Assembly: GCA_031277445.1 (NCBI GenBank)
Contig: JAITMH010000038.1
Location: 1 to 11,605 of the forward strand
Reading direction: 5' to 3'
Length of the DNA stretch: 11,605 bases
Origin: Burkholderiales bacterium
Lineage (GTDB): Bacteria; Pseudomonadota; Gammaproteobacteria; Burkholderiales; Casimicrobiaceae
Below the pieces are notes generated by a model. The model made no database searches and was not told where the DNA came from. It saw nothing but the letters and a program-made list of their open reading frames with translations. This document shows positions 1 through 6,631 of this stretch, in pieces. Position 1 is the stretch's first letter; each line of letters starts with the position of its first letter. Both the position numbers and the translations under genes were made by a program.

Positions 1-2
1 CC

Positions 3-668
3 CCCTACCTCAAGGCTGGCATCAACACCATCGACTGCTATGACACCCACACGTCGATCTTGGACGTCCGCCGACAACTGGGAGACGCCGCCCGCGATGG
101 CTCGGCCGTCGCCGTCGTGTCGGTCGGCTGGGACCCGGGCAGCGACTCCGTCATACGCGCACTGCTTGAGGCCTGCGCCCCGAAGGGCCTGACCTACACC
201 AACTTCGGCCCCGGCATGAGCATGGGGCACACCGTCGCCGCCAAAAACATCGACGGCGTCGCCAACGCACTTTCGATGACCATCCCGCTCGGCACCGGCA
301 TTCATCGGCGGGTTGTTTACGTGGAACTTGCCGCAGGCAACAACATCGAAAACGTCAGCAAAAAAATTAAGGCTGATCCCTACTTCAGTCACGACGAGAC
401 GCACGTCATCGCCGTGAAAAGCATCGACGACCTCATCGACAAAGGCCACGGCGTCAACCTCGTCAGAAAAGGCGTTTCAGGGAAAACCGACAATCAGTTG
501 TTTGAGTTCAATATGAGAATCAACAATCCGGCTTTAACATCGCAAGTCATGCTGTCTTGCGCCAGAGCGACGTTCAAGCAAACGCCGGGGGTTTACACGA
601 TGCCCGAAATTCCGATGATCGACCTTCTGTACGGCGACAAGGAAACTTTGCTGGCAAGACTGGTTTGA
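3..668 (+). CDS. ddh: meso-diaminopimelate D-dehydrogenase, 3' part (5' end outside window)
   Basis: This NADPH-dependent enzyme converts L-2-amino-6-oxopimelate (the open form of tetrahydrodipicolinate) plus ammonia to meso-diaminopimelate in one step, supplying lysine and peptidoglycan; it acts in the cytoplasm. About 221 C-terminal residues are visible, read in frame from base 3 to the TGA at 666-668. Family marks are CYDTH near the start, VGWDPGSDS, the substrate-site stretch TNFGPGMSMGHT, INNPALTSQ, and the C-terminal EIPMIDLLYGD. GPGMSMGH and the tail resemble the Symbiobacterium/Bacteroides-type (type II) enzymes more than the Corynebacterium type, from memory of those families. Full proteins are about 300-325 residues, so the NADP-binding N-terminal part is missing at the window edge. 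The TTG at base 60 is internal because the conserved reading continues upstream of it. It converges on the epimerase gene with 17 bp between stop codons. Confidence 0.9.
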   Translation, partial: PYLKAGINTIDCYDTHTSILDVRRQLGDAARDGSAVAVVSVGWDPGSDSVIRALLEACAPKGLTYTNFGPGMSMGHTVAAKNIDGVANALSMTIPLGTGIHRRVVYVELAAGNNIENVSKKIKADPYFSHDETHVIAVKSIDDLIDKGHGVNLVRKGVSGKTDNQLFEFNMRINNPALTSQVMLSCARATFKQTPGVYTMPEIPMIDLLYGDKETLLARLV

Positions 669-685
669 GGATCAGGAAATATGTA

Positions 686-1912
686 TCAGAGTTGCGACTT
701 CTCTGATTCCTGACCTCTCATCCCTGCCCCGCACATTTGCGCAATGCCTTCGGCCAGACCGACCTTGGGCGACCAGCCGAGAAGATCACAAGAGATTGCA
801 GGATCAATCTGAAAATTGCCCGCCAATTTCTCAAAACGCGCCCTCTGCCCAAGCAGGAAACACGCTGCTCTCAAAAACCTGGGCGGTATCGAAAAAAGCC
901 GCGCAGGTTTTCTCAACTCGTGGGCGATCAAACGAATCAAATCCGGCGTCGCCGCATCTTCCCGATCAGACGCCAGCAAAATTCGCCCGCCCACATCCGG
1001 GTGACAAGCGGCGGCAAGAAAAAAATCCACGCAATTGGGAATATTGATAAAACTTCTGCGATTGTCGATCCCCGCCAACGGCAAAGGCACGCCACTTGCC
1101 GCCAGCCGTATGAGCGTCGCCATGTTCCCCTTGACGCCCGCGCCATAGACGAGCGGCAAGCGAACGACAACCGGTTCCAAGGCAGCGCAGTCGGATAACA
1201 AAAATTCTTCCGCTGCCCGTTTGGAGTGCGCATAAACGCTGTCGGGATGCGGCGCGACAGGCGAATCTTCACGGAAGGCTTCGCCTGCCGCCGAAGCCGT
1301 GCCATAAACAGCCACGGAACTGGCAAAAACAAAGCGACGCACCTGCGCCTTCAGCGCCGCTTCCGCCAGAGCGCGGGTCATCTCCAGATTGTCCCGAAGG
1401 TAAACCGAACGCGCAGACGGCAAAGAACTGTCTCCACGATGCGCACGTCCGGCAAGATGAAAAACCACCTCTACGTCCTGGCAAGCCTCCCGCCAGGCTG
1501 CGGGATCAACCGCGCTCCGCGTTACCTGAATGTTTTCCAGCTTTTCATCGTCGGCATTCTTTTCAAGTTTTGAAGCACTAGAGCGGCTTTGATTTAAGTG
1601 GGCACATTCTTGTGAGGATGCGCCGCGCTTTGCCCCCTTTTCAAAGGGGGTGTCCGTCGAAGACGGACGGGGGTTTGTCTCGGCTCCCCTCTCCCCTTGT
1701 GGGAGAGGGGCAGGGGGAGAGGGGCAAAACGGTGACCGTTCCCCCTCTCCCGCCCCTTCGGGGCACCCTCTCCCACGAGGGGAGAGGGTAAAAGGTGCAT
1801 GCGTTTGAACCGAAAACGCTCTAACTGCCCTGACCTCATGACCGGCGCCGAGAAGATAACGGACAAGATGAGCGCCGATAAAGCCGCCCGCTCCGGTAAC
1901 GAGACACTTCAC
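686..1912 (-). CDS. NAD-dependent sugar-nucleotide epimerase/reductase (extended SDR) carrying an 81-residue in-frame insertion
   Basis: This is an extended short-chain dehydrogenase of the UDP-glucose 4-epimerase superfamily. The C-terminal half (RRSFINI, then a stretch ending in a GW motif) resembles the WbpV/WbpK-type enzymes of O-antigen sugar synthesis. Visible motifs are the Rossmann GAGGFIG at residues 7-13, HLAG at 152-155, SSVAVYG at 198-204, and the catalytic YxxxK pair Y227 and K231. The start is GTG at 1912-1910, preceded by AAAAAGGAAA at good spacing; an overlapping ATG is out of frame. Residues 31-111 are encoded by a palindromic TA-flanked element (1579-1823), so the ancestral protein would be about 327 residues, normal for the family. 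The insertion lies just after beta-strand 2, near the cofactor pocket, so activity is uncertain. The last dozen residues overlap a short repeat also found downstream of dps. The exact sugar substrate cannot be told from sequence. Confidence 0.85.
   Translation of the reverse strand: MKCLVTGAGGFIGAHLVRYLLGAGHEVRAVRAFSVQTHAPFTLSPRGRGCPEGAGEGERSPFCPSPPAPLPQGERGAETNPRPSSTDTPFEKGAKRGASSQECAHLNQSRSSASKLEKNADDEKLENIQVTRSAVDPAAWREACQDVEVVFHLAGRAHRGDSSLPSARSVYLRDNLEMTRALAEAALKAQVRRFVFASSVAVYGTASAAGEAFREDSPVAPHPDSVYAHSKRAAEEFLLSDCAALEPVVVRLPLVYGAGVKGNMATLIRLAASGVPLPLAGIDNRRSFINIPNCVDFFLAAACHPDVGGRILLASDREDAATPDLIRLIAHELRKPARLFSIPPRFLRAACFLLGQRARFEKLAGNFQIDPAISCDLLGWSPKVGLAEGIAQMCGAGMRGQESEKSQL
706..726. 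repeat. Short dispersed repeat, copy 1 (GACCTCT type)
   Basis: This copy matches 2541-2561 at 19 of 21 positions. It encodes roughly residues 396-403 of the epimerase, so the C-terminal tail of that protein may be repeat-derived. Confidence 0.5.
1579..1823. mobile_element. MITE-like palindromic element with TA duplication, inserted in frame in the epimerase gene
   Basis: TA dinucleotides at 1579-1580 and 1822-1823 bracket a 241-bp block that starts GAGCG and ends CGCTC. The terminal inverted repeats match at 12 of 17 positions, or 14 of 19 counting the TA. Inside are several perfect hairpins: 1633-1640/1643-1650 (8 bp), 1652-1658/1662-1668 (7 bp), 1686-1695/1701-1710 (10 bp), 1752-1756/1760-1764 (5 bp) and 1766-1774/1780-1788 (9 bp). 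It encodes no transposase. TA target duplication is typical of IS630/Tc1-mariner elements, so a non-autonomous derivative of such an element is the likely identity; this is inference. Removing the element and one TA restores a continuous reading frame across the host gene (V30 joined to S112). Confidence 0.75.
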
Positions 1913-1954
1913 AGCATTTCCTTTTTCTTCAGCGGATCAATCTATCGATAAAGG

Positions 1955-2449
1955 TCAGCCGACAATTTTACCTCCCGCAGATTGGATGCGCTGAACAATG
2001 AATGTCTGCATTTCAGGCGAAAGGCAACGAAGCGGCAATATACTGAACTGTGCTTTGGAGTACATCAAAAGCCAAACATCAGAGAACCGCCAAAGTTCTT
2101 TCACAACGAGCCATTGAAAGCTCCCACTCCCGATAGCCGAGGTGATCGTAAACGTAGATTCATCGACGTGAAAGGTGGCTTGCGGATCGCCCATTTCGCG
2201 AAACCTGCGAAGCGAGGAGCGATAATGGACAAAATACAGAGCAACGGCGCTGACGATGCCCATAAAGAGAATTGAGCCTAACATTCCTACATGCCAAGTG
2301 CTCGTTCCTTGTACGACAAGCAAGCCGAAACTAAGCGCGACAACAACAAGGGCGACAGTGAAGCCGACACCGAGAGAACGACGCAAAAACCCGAATGCCG
2401 CCTGACGGATAATTTGCTCACTGAAGATAAGAGTAGTTTTGTGCGACAT
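1955..2449 (-). CDS. YcxB-like membrane protein
   Basis: This is a 164-residue protein of unknown function with the layout of the YcxB-like family. A short cytoplasmic N-terminus is followed by two hydrophobic helices (about residues 27-47 and 55-74), then a soluble beta-rich domain of about 80 residues. That domain begins TFHVDESTFTIT and contains FQWLVVKELWRFSDVWLL, the kind of pattern seen in the YcxB C-terminal domain. The ATG at 2449 has GGAG eight bases upstream on the coding strand, which supports the start. It is 42 bp upstream of the epimerase gene on the same strand, so the two may be cotranscribed, and 116 bp downstream of dps with a palindromic repeat between them. No enzymatic motif is visible. 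The family assignment is by pattern, moderately sure; the function is unknown. Confidence 0.7.
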   Translation of the reverse strand: MSHKTTLIFSEQIIRQAAFGFLRRSLGVGFTVALVVVALSFGLLVVQGTSTWHVGMLGSILFMGIVSAVALYFVHYRSSLRRFREMGDPQATFHVDESTFTITSAIGSGSFQWLVVKELWRFSDVWLLMYSKAQFSILPLRCLSPEMQTFIVQRIQSAGGKIVG

Positions 2450-2478
2450 GGTAGCTATCTCCAGATGTCAAACCCTTT

Positions 2479-2502
2479 CCCTCTCCCGCTTGCGGGAGAG
2501 GG
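2479..2502. repeat. Perfect 11-bp hairpin of the GGGAGAGGG repeat family
   Basis: The arms CCCTCTCCCGC (2479-2489) and GCGGGAGAGGG (2492-2502) pair perfectly around a 2-base loop. Together with the following TGGCCGAAGGCGGGA it resembles the inner part of the element at 1579-1823 read on the opposite strand (GGGAGAGGGTGCCCCGAAGG there). It lies between dps and the ycxB-like gene. There is no T run after it on the minus strand, so it is more likely a dispersed repeat than a terminator, although it could slow read-through. No TAGAGCG-type ends are seen around it. Confidence 0.7.
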
Positions 2503-2540
2503 TGGCCGAAGGCGGGATTGGGACTCAAACCTGCCCCCCG

Positions 2541-2561
2541 ATCCCTGACCTCTGATCCCTG
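2541..2561. repeat. Short dispersed repeat, copy 2 (GACCTCT type)
   Basis: This 21-bp stretch matches 706-726 at 19 of 21 positions, in the same orientation. Both copies are at the 3' end of a minus-strand gene: this one 4 bp past the dps stop, the other inside the last codons of the epimerase gene. It holds ATCCCTGA twice (2541-2548 and 2555-2562) around CCTCTG. The function is unknown. Confidence 0.5.
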
Positions 2562-2565
2562 AAAC

Positions 2566-3057
2566 TCACCCTTCCAGCAAACTGCGCAACATCCAGGCCG
2601 TTTTTTCATGCACCTGCAACCGCTGCGTCAACAAATCGGCAGTCGCTTCGTCACCGGCCTCATCCGCCGCCGGAAAACATTGACGCGCCGTGCGCGCCGC
2701 CGCTTCGTTGCCCTCGACCAACAGCCGGATCATTTCTTCGGCTTTTGGCACACCGGCTGTTTCCTTGATCGACGAACGTTTTGCAAACACCGAGAACGTA
2801 CCCGCCGCCGGATAACCCAGCGCACGGATGCGCTCGGCGATCACGTCCGTTGAATTCCATAACTCTGTGTACTGTTCCCCGAACATGACATGCAATGTAT
2901 TAAACATCGGACCGGTCACATTCCAGTGAAAATTATGCGTTTTCATATACAGCGCGAACGTATCGGCAAGCAAATTGGTCAACCCATCGGCGATTTTCTC
3001 GCGGTTCTTGGCGGCGATTCCAATATCCATCTTTAGCGCTTTAACTTTCTTCGACAT
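2566..3057 (-). CDS. dps: Dps-family ferroxidase / DNA-protecting ferritin-like protein
   Basis: Dps proteins form dodecamers that oxidise ferrous iron with hydrogen peroxide and store it, protecting DNA in stress and stationary phase. The 163-residue length is normal. The signature [17 protein letters not shown] is present, and the ferroxidase positions can be laid out by spacing: H44 and H56 on one helix, D71 and E75 on the next. The position four after H56, normally Asp or Glu, is Gly60 (codon GGG), with Glu61 next to it. This is unusual and may weaken the iron site. The N-terminus has several lysines (K3, K4, K6, K9), which could bind DNA. The ATG at 3057 is preceded by AAAGGA about seven bases upstream, and a TATAAT lies 47 bp upstream of the start, so the gene probably has its own promoter. 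The trmJ stop is 70 bp upstream. Confidence 0.93.
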   Translation of the reverse strand: MSKKVKALKMDIGIAAKNREKIADGLTNLLADTFALYMKTHNFHWNVTGPMFNTLHVMFGEQYTELWNSTDVIAERIRALGYPAAGTFSVFAKRSSIKETAGVPKAEEMIRLLVEGNEAAARTARQCFPAADEAGDEATADLLTQRLQVHEKTAWMLRSLLEG

Positions 3058-3104
3058 ATGCGTTCCTTTCTTTGTTCAAAAATTCACTTTACGAGACCGG
3101 TTCT

Positions 3105-3110
3105 ATTATA
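3105..3110 (-). promoter_or_regulatory. Likely -10 box for dps
   Basis: ATTATA on the plus strand reads TATAAT on the coding strand, about 47 bp upstream of the dps ATG. No good TTGACA-like -35 is visible at 16-18 bp spacing. A weak -35 is common in activator- or stationary-phase-controlled promoters, which fits dps, but that is inference. Just downstream of the box is AGACCGGTTCT (3094-3104), an imperfect palindrome that could be an operator. Confidence 0.45.
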
Positions 3111-3127
3111 TTCCTCTTGTCGCCGAA

Positions 3128-3952
3128 TCACCCTTCCGATTTTTCGCCCTTGCGATCTTCTGTTTTCGCCGACTCAAGCAATGTGTCCATCTCCGCCAGA
3201 ATACCACGCAGAATATTGACCTCCTCACGCTCCAATCCAGCTCGTGCGAAAAGGCGCCGAAGCCGAGCCAGCAAACGCCTGGGACGTTCAGGGTTCAAAA
3301 ACCCGCAGGCAATCAGCGTTTTTTCAGCATGCGCGTACAACCTTTCGATGTCCTCATGCGTTGCGCCGGAAAAACGCGGCGCCTGCCAGACAGCCCCCGC
3401 GCCCAACGCCACCCGCAATTCGTAGGCCGCCACCTGCACCGCCGCAGCAAGATTCAACGACGAATACCGCGGATTGGCTGGAATCGTCGCCGCCACCGTG
3501 CATTGCTCCAACTCCGCATTGGAGAGTCCCGACATTTCCGTCCCAAACACCAGCGCGATGTCCGGTGCCCCCTCTGCCGTCAACAGCCGCGCCGCTTCTT
3601 CGGAGGCCTGCCGTACAGCCAGCACCCTTCCGGCAAATTCCCGCGACCGTGCCGAAAAACCCGCCGCCCAGACACACCCGGTCAACGCTTCAGACAAGGT
3701 TCCCACCACCCGCACACGCTCCAATACCTCGTCGGCGCCCGAAGCCATCGCCTCGGCTTCAGGCGCCGGAAAACGTAACGGCGACACGAGAACCAGTTGC
3801 GACAAACCCATCGTCCACATCGCCCGCGCCGCCGCCCCGATATTGCCGGGGTGGGTCGTGTGTACCAGTACGACCCGCACACGCGACAACGCCACCGGCT
3901 CTAAATCTGAACCCAACATTTCCATACCATCCAAATTTACTTTTCCCGCCAT
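3128..3952 (-). CDS. trmJ: tRNA (cytidine/uridine-32-2'-O)-methyltransferase TrmJ
   Basis: TrmJ uses S-adenosylmethionine to methylate the ribose 2'-OH of nucleotide 32 in the anticodon loop of tRNAs. The SPOUT (trefoil-knot) motifs are all here: HPGNIGAAARAM (about residues 34-45), LVFGTEMSGLSNAEL, and the knot segment IPANPRYSSLNLAAAVQVAAYEL-like stretch. A basic helical C-terminal extension follows, as in the E. coli protein, ending in a charged tail. At 274 residues it is slightly longer than usual. The first ATG (3952) has no clear ribosome site, while ATGs at codons 10 and 12 have a GGAT/GGA upstream, and homologs usually start near the SRVRVVLV segment. The true start may therefore be 27-33 bp further in. 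The neighbours (dps, EF-G-like) are not the suhB/iscR partners often seen beside trmJ. Confidence 0.92.
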   Translation of the reverse strand: MAGKVNLDGMEMLGSDLEPVALSRVRVVLVHTTHPGNIGAAARAMWTMGLSQLVLVSPLRFPAPEAEAMASGADEVLERVRVVGTLSEALTGCVWAAGFSARSREFAGRVLAVRQASEEAARLLTAEGAPDIALVFGTEMSGLSNAELEQCTVAATIPANPRYSSLNLAAAVQVAAYELRVALGAGAVWQAPRFSGATHEDIERLYAHAEKTLIACGFLNPERPRRLLARLRRLFARAGLEREEVNILRGILAEMDTLLESAKTEDRKGEKSEG

Positions 3953-4015
3953 GATAGCAAAATATACTTACAGCCCAATCACAACGGGTGAGCTACCGCA
4001 TGTAATCTGCGCTCT

Positions 4016-4104
4016 GTGGCTTCGCGTGAGATGGCAATAATTTTTCGTGGCTTTCGTGTTTTTCGTGGTTAACGGTTTTTTCTTCGCGGCTTCGCGTGAG
4101 ATGG
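4016..4104. repeat. Imperfect direct repeat unit around a CGTGG-rich spacer
   Basis: A 19-bp unit occurs at 4016-4034 and 4086-4104 (18 of 19 identical, G[T/C]GGCTTCGCGTGAGATGG). Between the copies is a stretch with TTTCGTG-type units in loose tandem (about 4043-4070). This resembles widespread intergenic repeats of proteobacteria. Its core CTTCGCGTGAG also occurs in the inverted repeat at 10446-10597, so at least two intergenic regions of this window share the family. It sits upstream of trmJ and downstream of the EF-G-like gene terminator. Confidence 0.7.
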
Positions 4105-4116
4105 TTTTCTGGGCTG

Positions 4117-4153
4117 ACAAAACAAAACACTGGATGGGGACAAACCCACCCAG
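4117..4153 (-). terminator. Rho-independent terminator of the EF-G-like gene
   Basis: On the minus strand a 9-bp stem (4153-4145 with 4138-4130, one G:U pair) closes a 6-base loop and is followed by TGTTTTGTTTTGT. It starts 26 bp after the stop codon of the EF-G-like gene. The U tract is interrupted by G, so its strength is uncertain. Confidence 0.6.
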
Positions 4154-4178
4154 CGTTATGTCAGGTCGTTCGTAATTG

Positions 4179-6233
4179 TCAATCCTCTTCCTGCTTGCGG
4201 TGTTTCTGATATTCTTCCGCCAGCTTTTGTTGCAGTTGAAACGGCGCCGGTTCATAGTGCGAAAGCGCCATCGTCCAGCCGCCATGTCCGGAAGTCATCG
4301 CTTTGATTCTGGCCGCGTAACCTTCCAGTTCGGACAGCGGCGCGATGCCTTCGATCAGCAGCATTCCTGCGCGTAGCGGTTGTGTGCCAGTCACTTGCCC
4401 GCGCCGTCCCGACAAGTCGCCGGCAATGTCGCCCATGTTGTCCGCCGGACAACTGATTTCCAGCCGCACCATCGGTTCCAGCACGGTCGGTTGCGCTTTC
4501 GTAATCGCGTCGAGGAACGCTTTGCGTCCCGCTGTCACGAAGGCGATTTCTTTGGAGTCCACCGCATGATGCTTGCCGTCGTAAACGATCACGCGCACGT
4601 CCTGCAACGGGAAACCCGCTACCGGCCCGGCTGCCAGCACTTGTTCGACGCCTTTTTGCACCGCCGGAATGAACTGGGTCGGAATCGTCCCGCCCTTCAC
4701 TTCGTCAACAAACTCGAACCCTGCGCCGCGTGGCAATGCTTCGATACGCAGCATCACTTCGCCGAATTGTCCTGCGCCGCCGCTTTGTTTCTTGTGCCGA
4801 TGATGGCCTTCGGATTTGCCTGCCACCGTCTCACGGAACGGCACACGCGGCGGTCGCGTTTCGACTTCCAGTTTGAACACGGTACTCATCCGCTCCAGCA
4901 CCGAGCGCAAGTGCAAATCGCCAAGTCCCCACAAAACGGTTTCGTTAAGCGTTGCATCGTGTTCGAGCTTCAATGTCGGGTCTTCGGCGATCATCTTGTG
5001 TATCACTTCCGACAAGCGTTGTTCGTCGCCCCGCTTGGACGGCGCAATCGCCACGCCGTGCATCGGCGCCGGAAACTCCAGTGGCTTCATGTGGATGTGA
5101 TCTTCGTCGTGCGAATCGTGCAATACGCAATCGAACACAATCTCCTCAACTTTCGATACCGCCGCAATATCGCCCGCAACCACCTGATCAACTTCAATAA
5201 ACTTGCTTCCCTGCATCAAGTACAGATGCCCCACCTTGAACGGTTTGCGACCGTCGCCGACAAAAAGCTGCGTATCGCGCTTGATGGTTCCCTGATGCAC
5301 ACGGAACACGCCGACTTTTCCGACAAATGGGTCGATCTGAACCTTGAACACATGTGCCAGCGCATGCTGCGCCGGGTCTTGCGTCGGCATGAATTTTTCG
5401 GCGCTCTCGCCTTCGCCACGGAAGAAAGGCGGCGGATTGCCCTCGGTCGGATTGGGCAGCAGCTTGACCATGATGTCGAGCAATTCCTGAATGCCAACAC
5501 CGTTCTTCGCCGAGGTAAAACACACCGGAATCAAATGGCCTTCGCGCAAAGCACGCTCAAACGGCTCATGCAACTGCTCGGCGTCTATGTCCTCGCCCTG
5601 CTCCAGATATTTCTCCATCAGCGCTTCGTCAACTTCGACCACCTGATCAATCAACGCCTGATGCGCTTCCTCCACCGACGAAAAATCCGATTCGCCGGAC
5701 GGATTGAAAAAGCAGTCAACCACCTTCGTCCCGTTTGCCGACGGCAAATTGATCGGCAAACATTCGCTGCCGAAAGCCTCGCGCACAGCCGCCAGCACCG
5801 CAGGCAAATCAACATTCTCCGCGTCAATCTTGTTGATCACGATCAGTCGGCAAAGTTTGCGCTTCTCCGTCCAATCCATCATTCGGGAAGTGATCATTTC
5901 GATGCCGGACTGCGCGTTAATCACCACCGCCGCAGTTTCGATCGCATCGAGCGCACCGATGGCCTGCCCGATAAAATCGGGGTATCCGGGAGTGTCCACC
6001 AGATGCACGCGGGTGTTGGCCGCTTCCAAGTGCAGCAAAGACGTCCGCAACGAGAGCTGAAAATTCTTTTCCAACGGATCAAAATCGGAAACCGTCGTCC
6101 CCCTTTCGATGCTGCCCGCTGCCTGTATCGCGCCTGTTTTGAGGAGCAGCGCCTCCGCCAGCGTCGTTTTTCCCGCATTGCCATGACCCACCAGGGCGAC
6201 TGTACGGATGTTTTCAGTAATGTATTGCGTCAT
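4179..6233 (-). CDS. EF-G-like translational GTPase (EF-G2 family)
   Basis: This is a paralogue of elongation factor G, 684 residues against about 700 for EF-G, with all five domains. GTPase motifs are G1 GHGNAGKTT (16-24), a switch I stretch ERGTTVSDFDP (43-53), G3 DTPGYPDF (80-87), G4 NKID (134-137) and G5 SAK (241-243). The catalytic His of the usual DTPGH is Tyr84, a feature of the EF-G2 family (such as the Thermus EF-G-2) rather than of canonical FusA. Domain IV carries GGAGQFGEV (485-493) and keeps His556 at the tip loop (HHAVDS), which corresponds to the translocation-loop His of EF-G. The ATG at 6233 has GGGAG five bases upstream. The gene stands outside any str operon (no rpsL, rpsG or tuf nearby), as expected for this family. 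The cellular role is not established; ribosome binding is likely from the domain layout. Confidence 0.9.
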   Translation of the reverse strand: MTQYITENIRTVALVGHGNAGKTTLAEALLLKTGAIQAAGSIERGTTVSDFDPLEKNFQLSLRTSLLHLEAANTRVHLVDTPGYPDFIGQAIGALDAIETAAVVINAQSGIEMITSRMMDWTEKRKLCRLIVINKIDAENVDLPAVLAAVREAFGSECLPINLPSANGTKVVDCFFNPSGESDFSSVEEAHQALIDQVVEVDEALMEKYLEQGEDIDAEQLHEPFERALREGHLIPVCFTSAKNGVGIQELLDIMVKLLPNPTEGNPPPFFRGEGESAEKFMPTQDPAQHALAHVFKVQIDPFVGKVGVFRVHQGTIKRDTQLFVGDGRKPFKVGHLYLMQGSKFIEVDQVVAGDIAAVSKVEEIVFDCVLHDSHDEDHIHMKPLEFPAPMHGVAIAPSKRGDEQRLSEVIHKMIAEDPTLKLEHDATLNETVLWGLGDLHLRSVLERMSTVFKLEVETRPPRVPFRETVAGKSEGHHRHKKQSGGAGQFGEVMLRIEALPRGAGFEFVDEVKGGTIPTQFIPAVQKGVEQVLAAGPVAGFPLQDVRVIVYDGKHHAVDSKEIAFVTAGRKAFLDAITKAQPTVLEPMVRLEISCPADNMGDIAGDLSGRRGQVTGTQPLRAGMLLIEGIAPLSELEGYAARIKAMTSGHGGWTMALSHYEPAPFQLQQKLAEEYQKHRKQEED

Positions 6234-6631
6234 GATGGCTCCCGGTTCAAATAAAAATTAAGAATCGAAGTCGAAGTGAAAAATGAGCAAAAAACCAAGT
6301 CCGGCAAAAGTTAAGAATGTACCGTACCCGCGCCCTCTGCGCCAGCCCTGTCTTGCCTTTTTAAGCCCACAAAGCCTTCCAGAGAACACGATAACATGAT
6401 GTTTTTACGGAAATATGGCCATACAAAGAGCCTTGCATATTGGGATCGGGTAAAAATCTCAGTGCCAGAAATTGCGCCTCACGATTCTCATACATCATGG
6501 CTTGCTTCATGTTCCTGTGTGCCGTTTTGTACTCGCTGTTTCTTTTTGGGTGTGCAAAGGAATAAGTGCCTCGTTCCCTACCCTTTTCCTTGCGGAAAAA
6601 ATGAACCAACACACGAAGTCGCTGGCCGAGA
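6234..6631. other. Non-coding gap of about 400 bp
   Basis: No convincing gene is found between the EF-G-like start and the quinone reductase stop. The short open frames here lack ribosome sites and family resemblance. The first 25 bases contain the ribosome site of the EF-G-like gene, and its promoter must lie further right, but no clear -35/-10 pair stands out. From about 6360 the base composition becomes more AT-rich, like the following gene, so this part probably arrived with it. A weak 6-bp hairpin (TTTTCC/GGAAAA) at about 6585-6600 has a short T run on the minus strand and could end the quinone reductase transcript. Confidence 0.5.

Noticed and set aside
672..713. Nested hairpin between the ddh and epimerase stops as a bidirectional terminator
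   Set aside because: Arms (686-691/701-706 and 672-678/707-713) pair, but there is no T run on either side and part of it is epimerase coding sequence.
2467..2472. TTGACA on the minus strand upstream of the ycxB-like gene
   Set aside because: The -10 position would fall inside the gene and shows no TATAAT-like sequence.
4380..6254. Long plus-strand open frame (624 codons) opposite the EF-G-like gene
   Set aside because: It is antisense to a gene with full GTPase and domain IV motifs; the His/Arg/Gln-rich translation has no family pattern. It reflects codon bias of the minus-strand gene.
6361..6612. Minus-strand open frame of 83 codons after the quinone reductase
   Set aside because: GTG start without a ribosome site, no recognisable domain, and it lies in a compositionally mixed gap.
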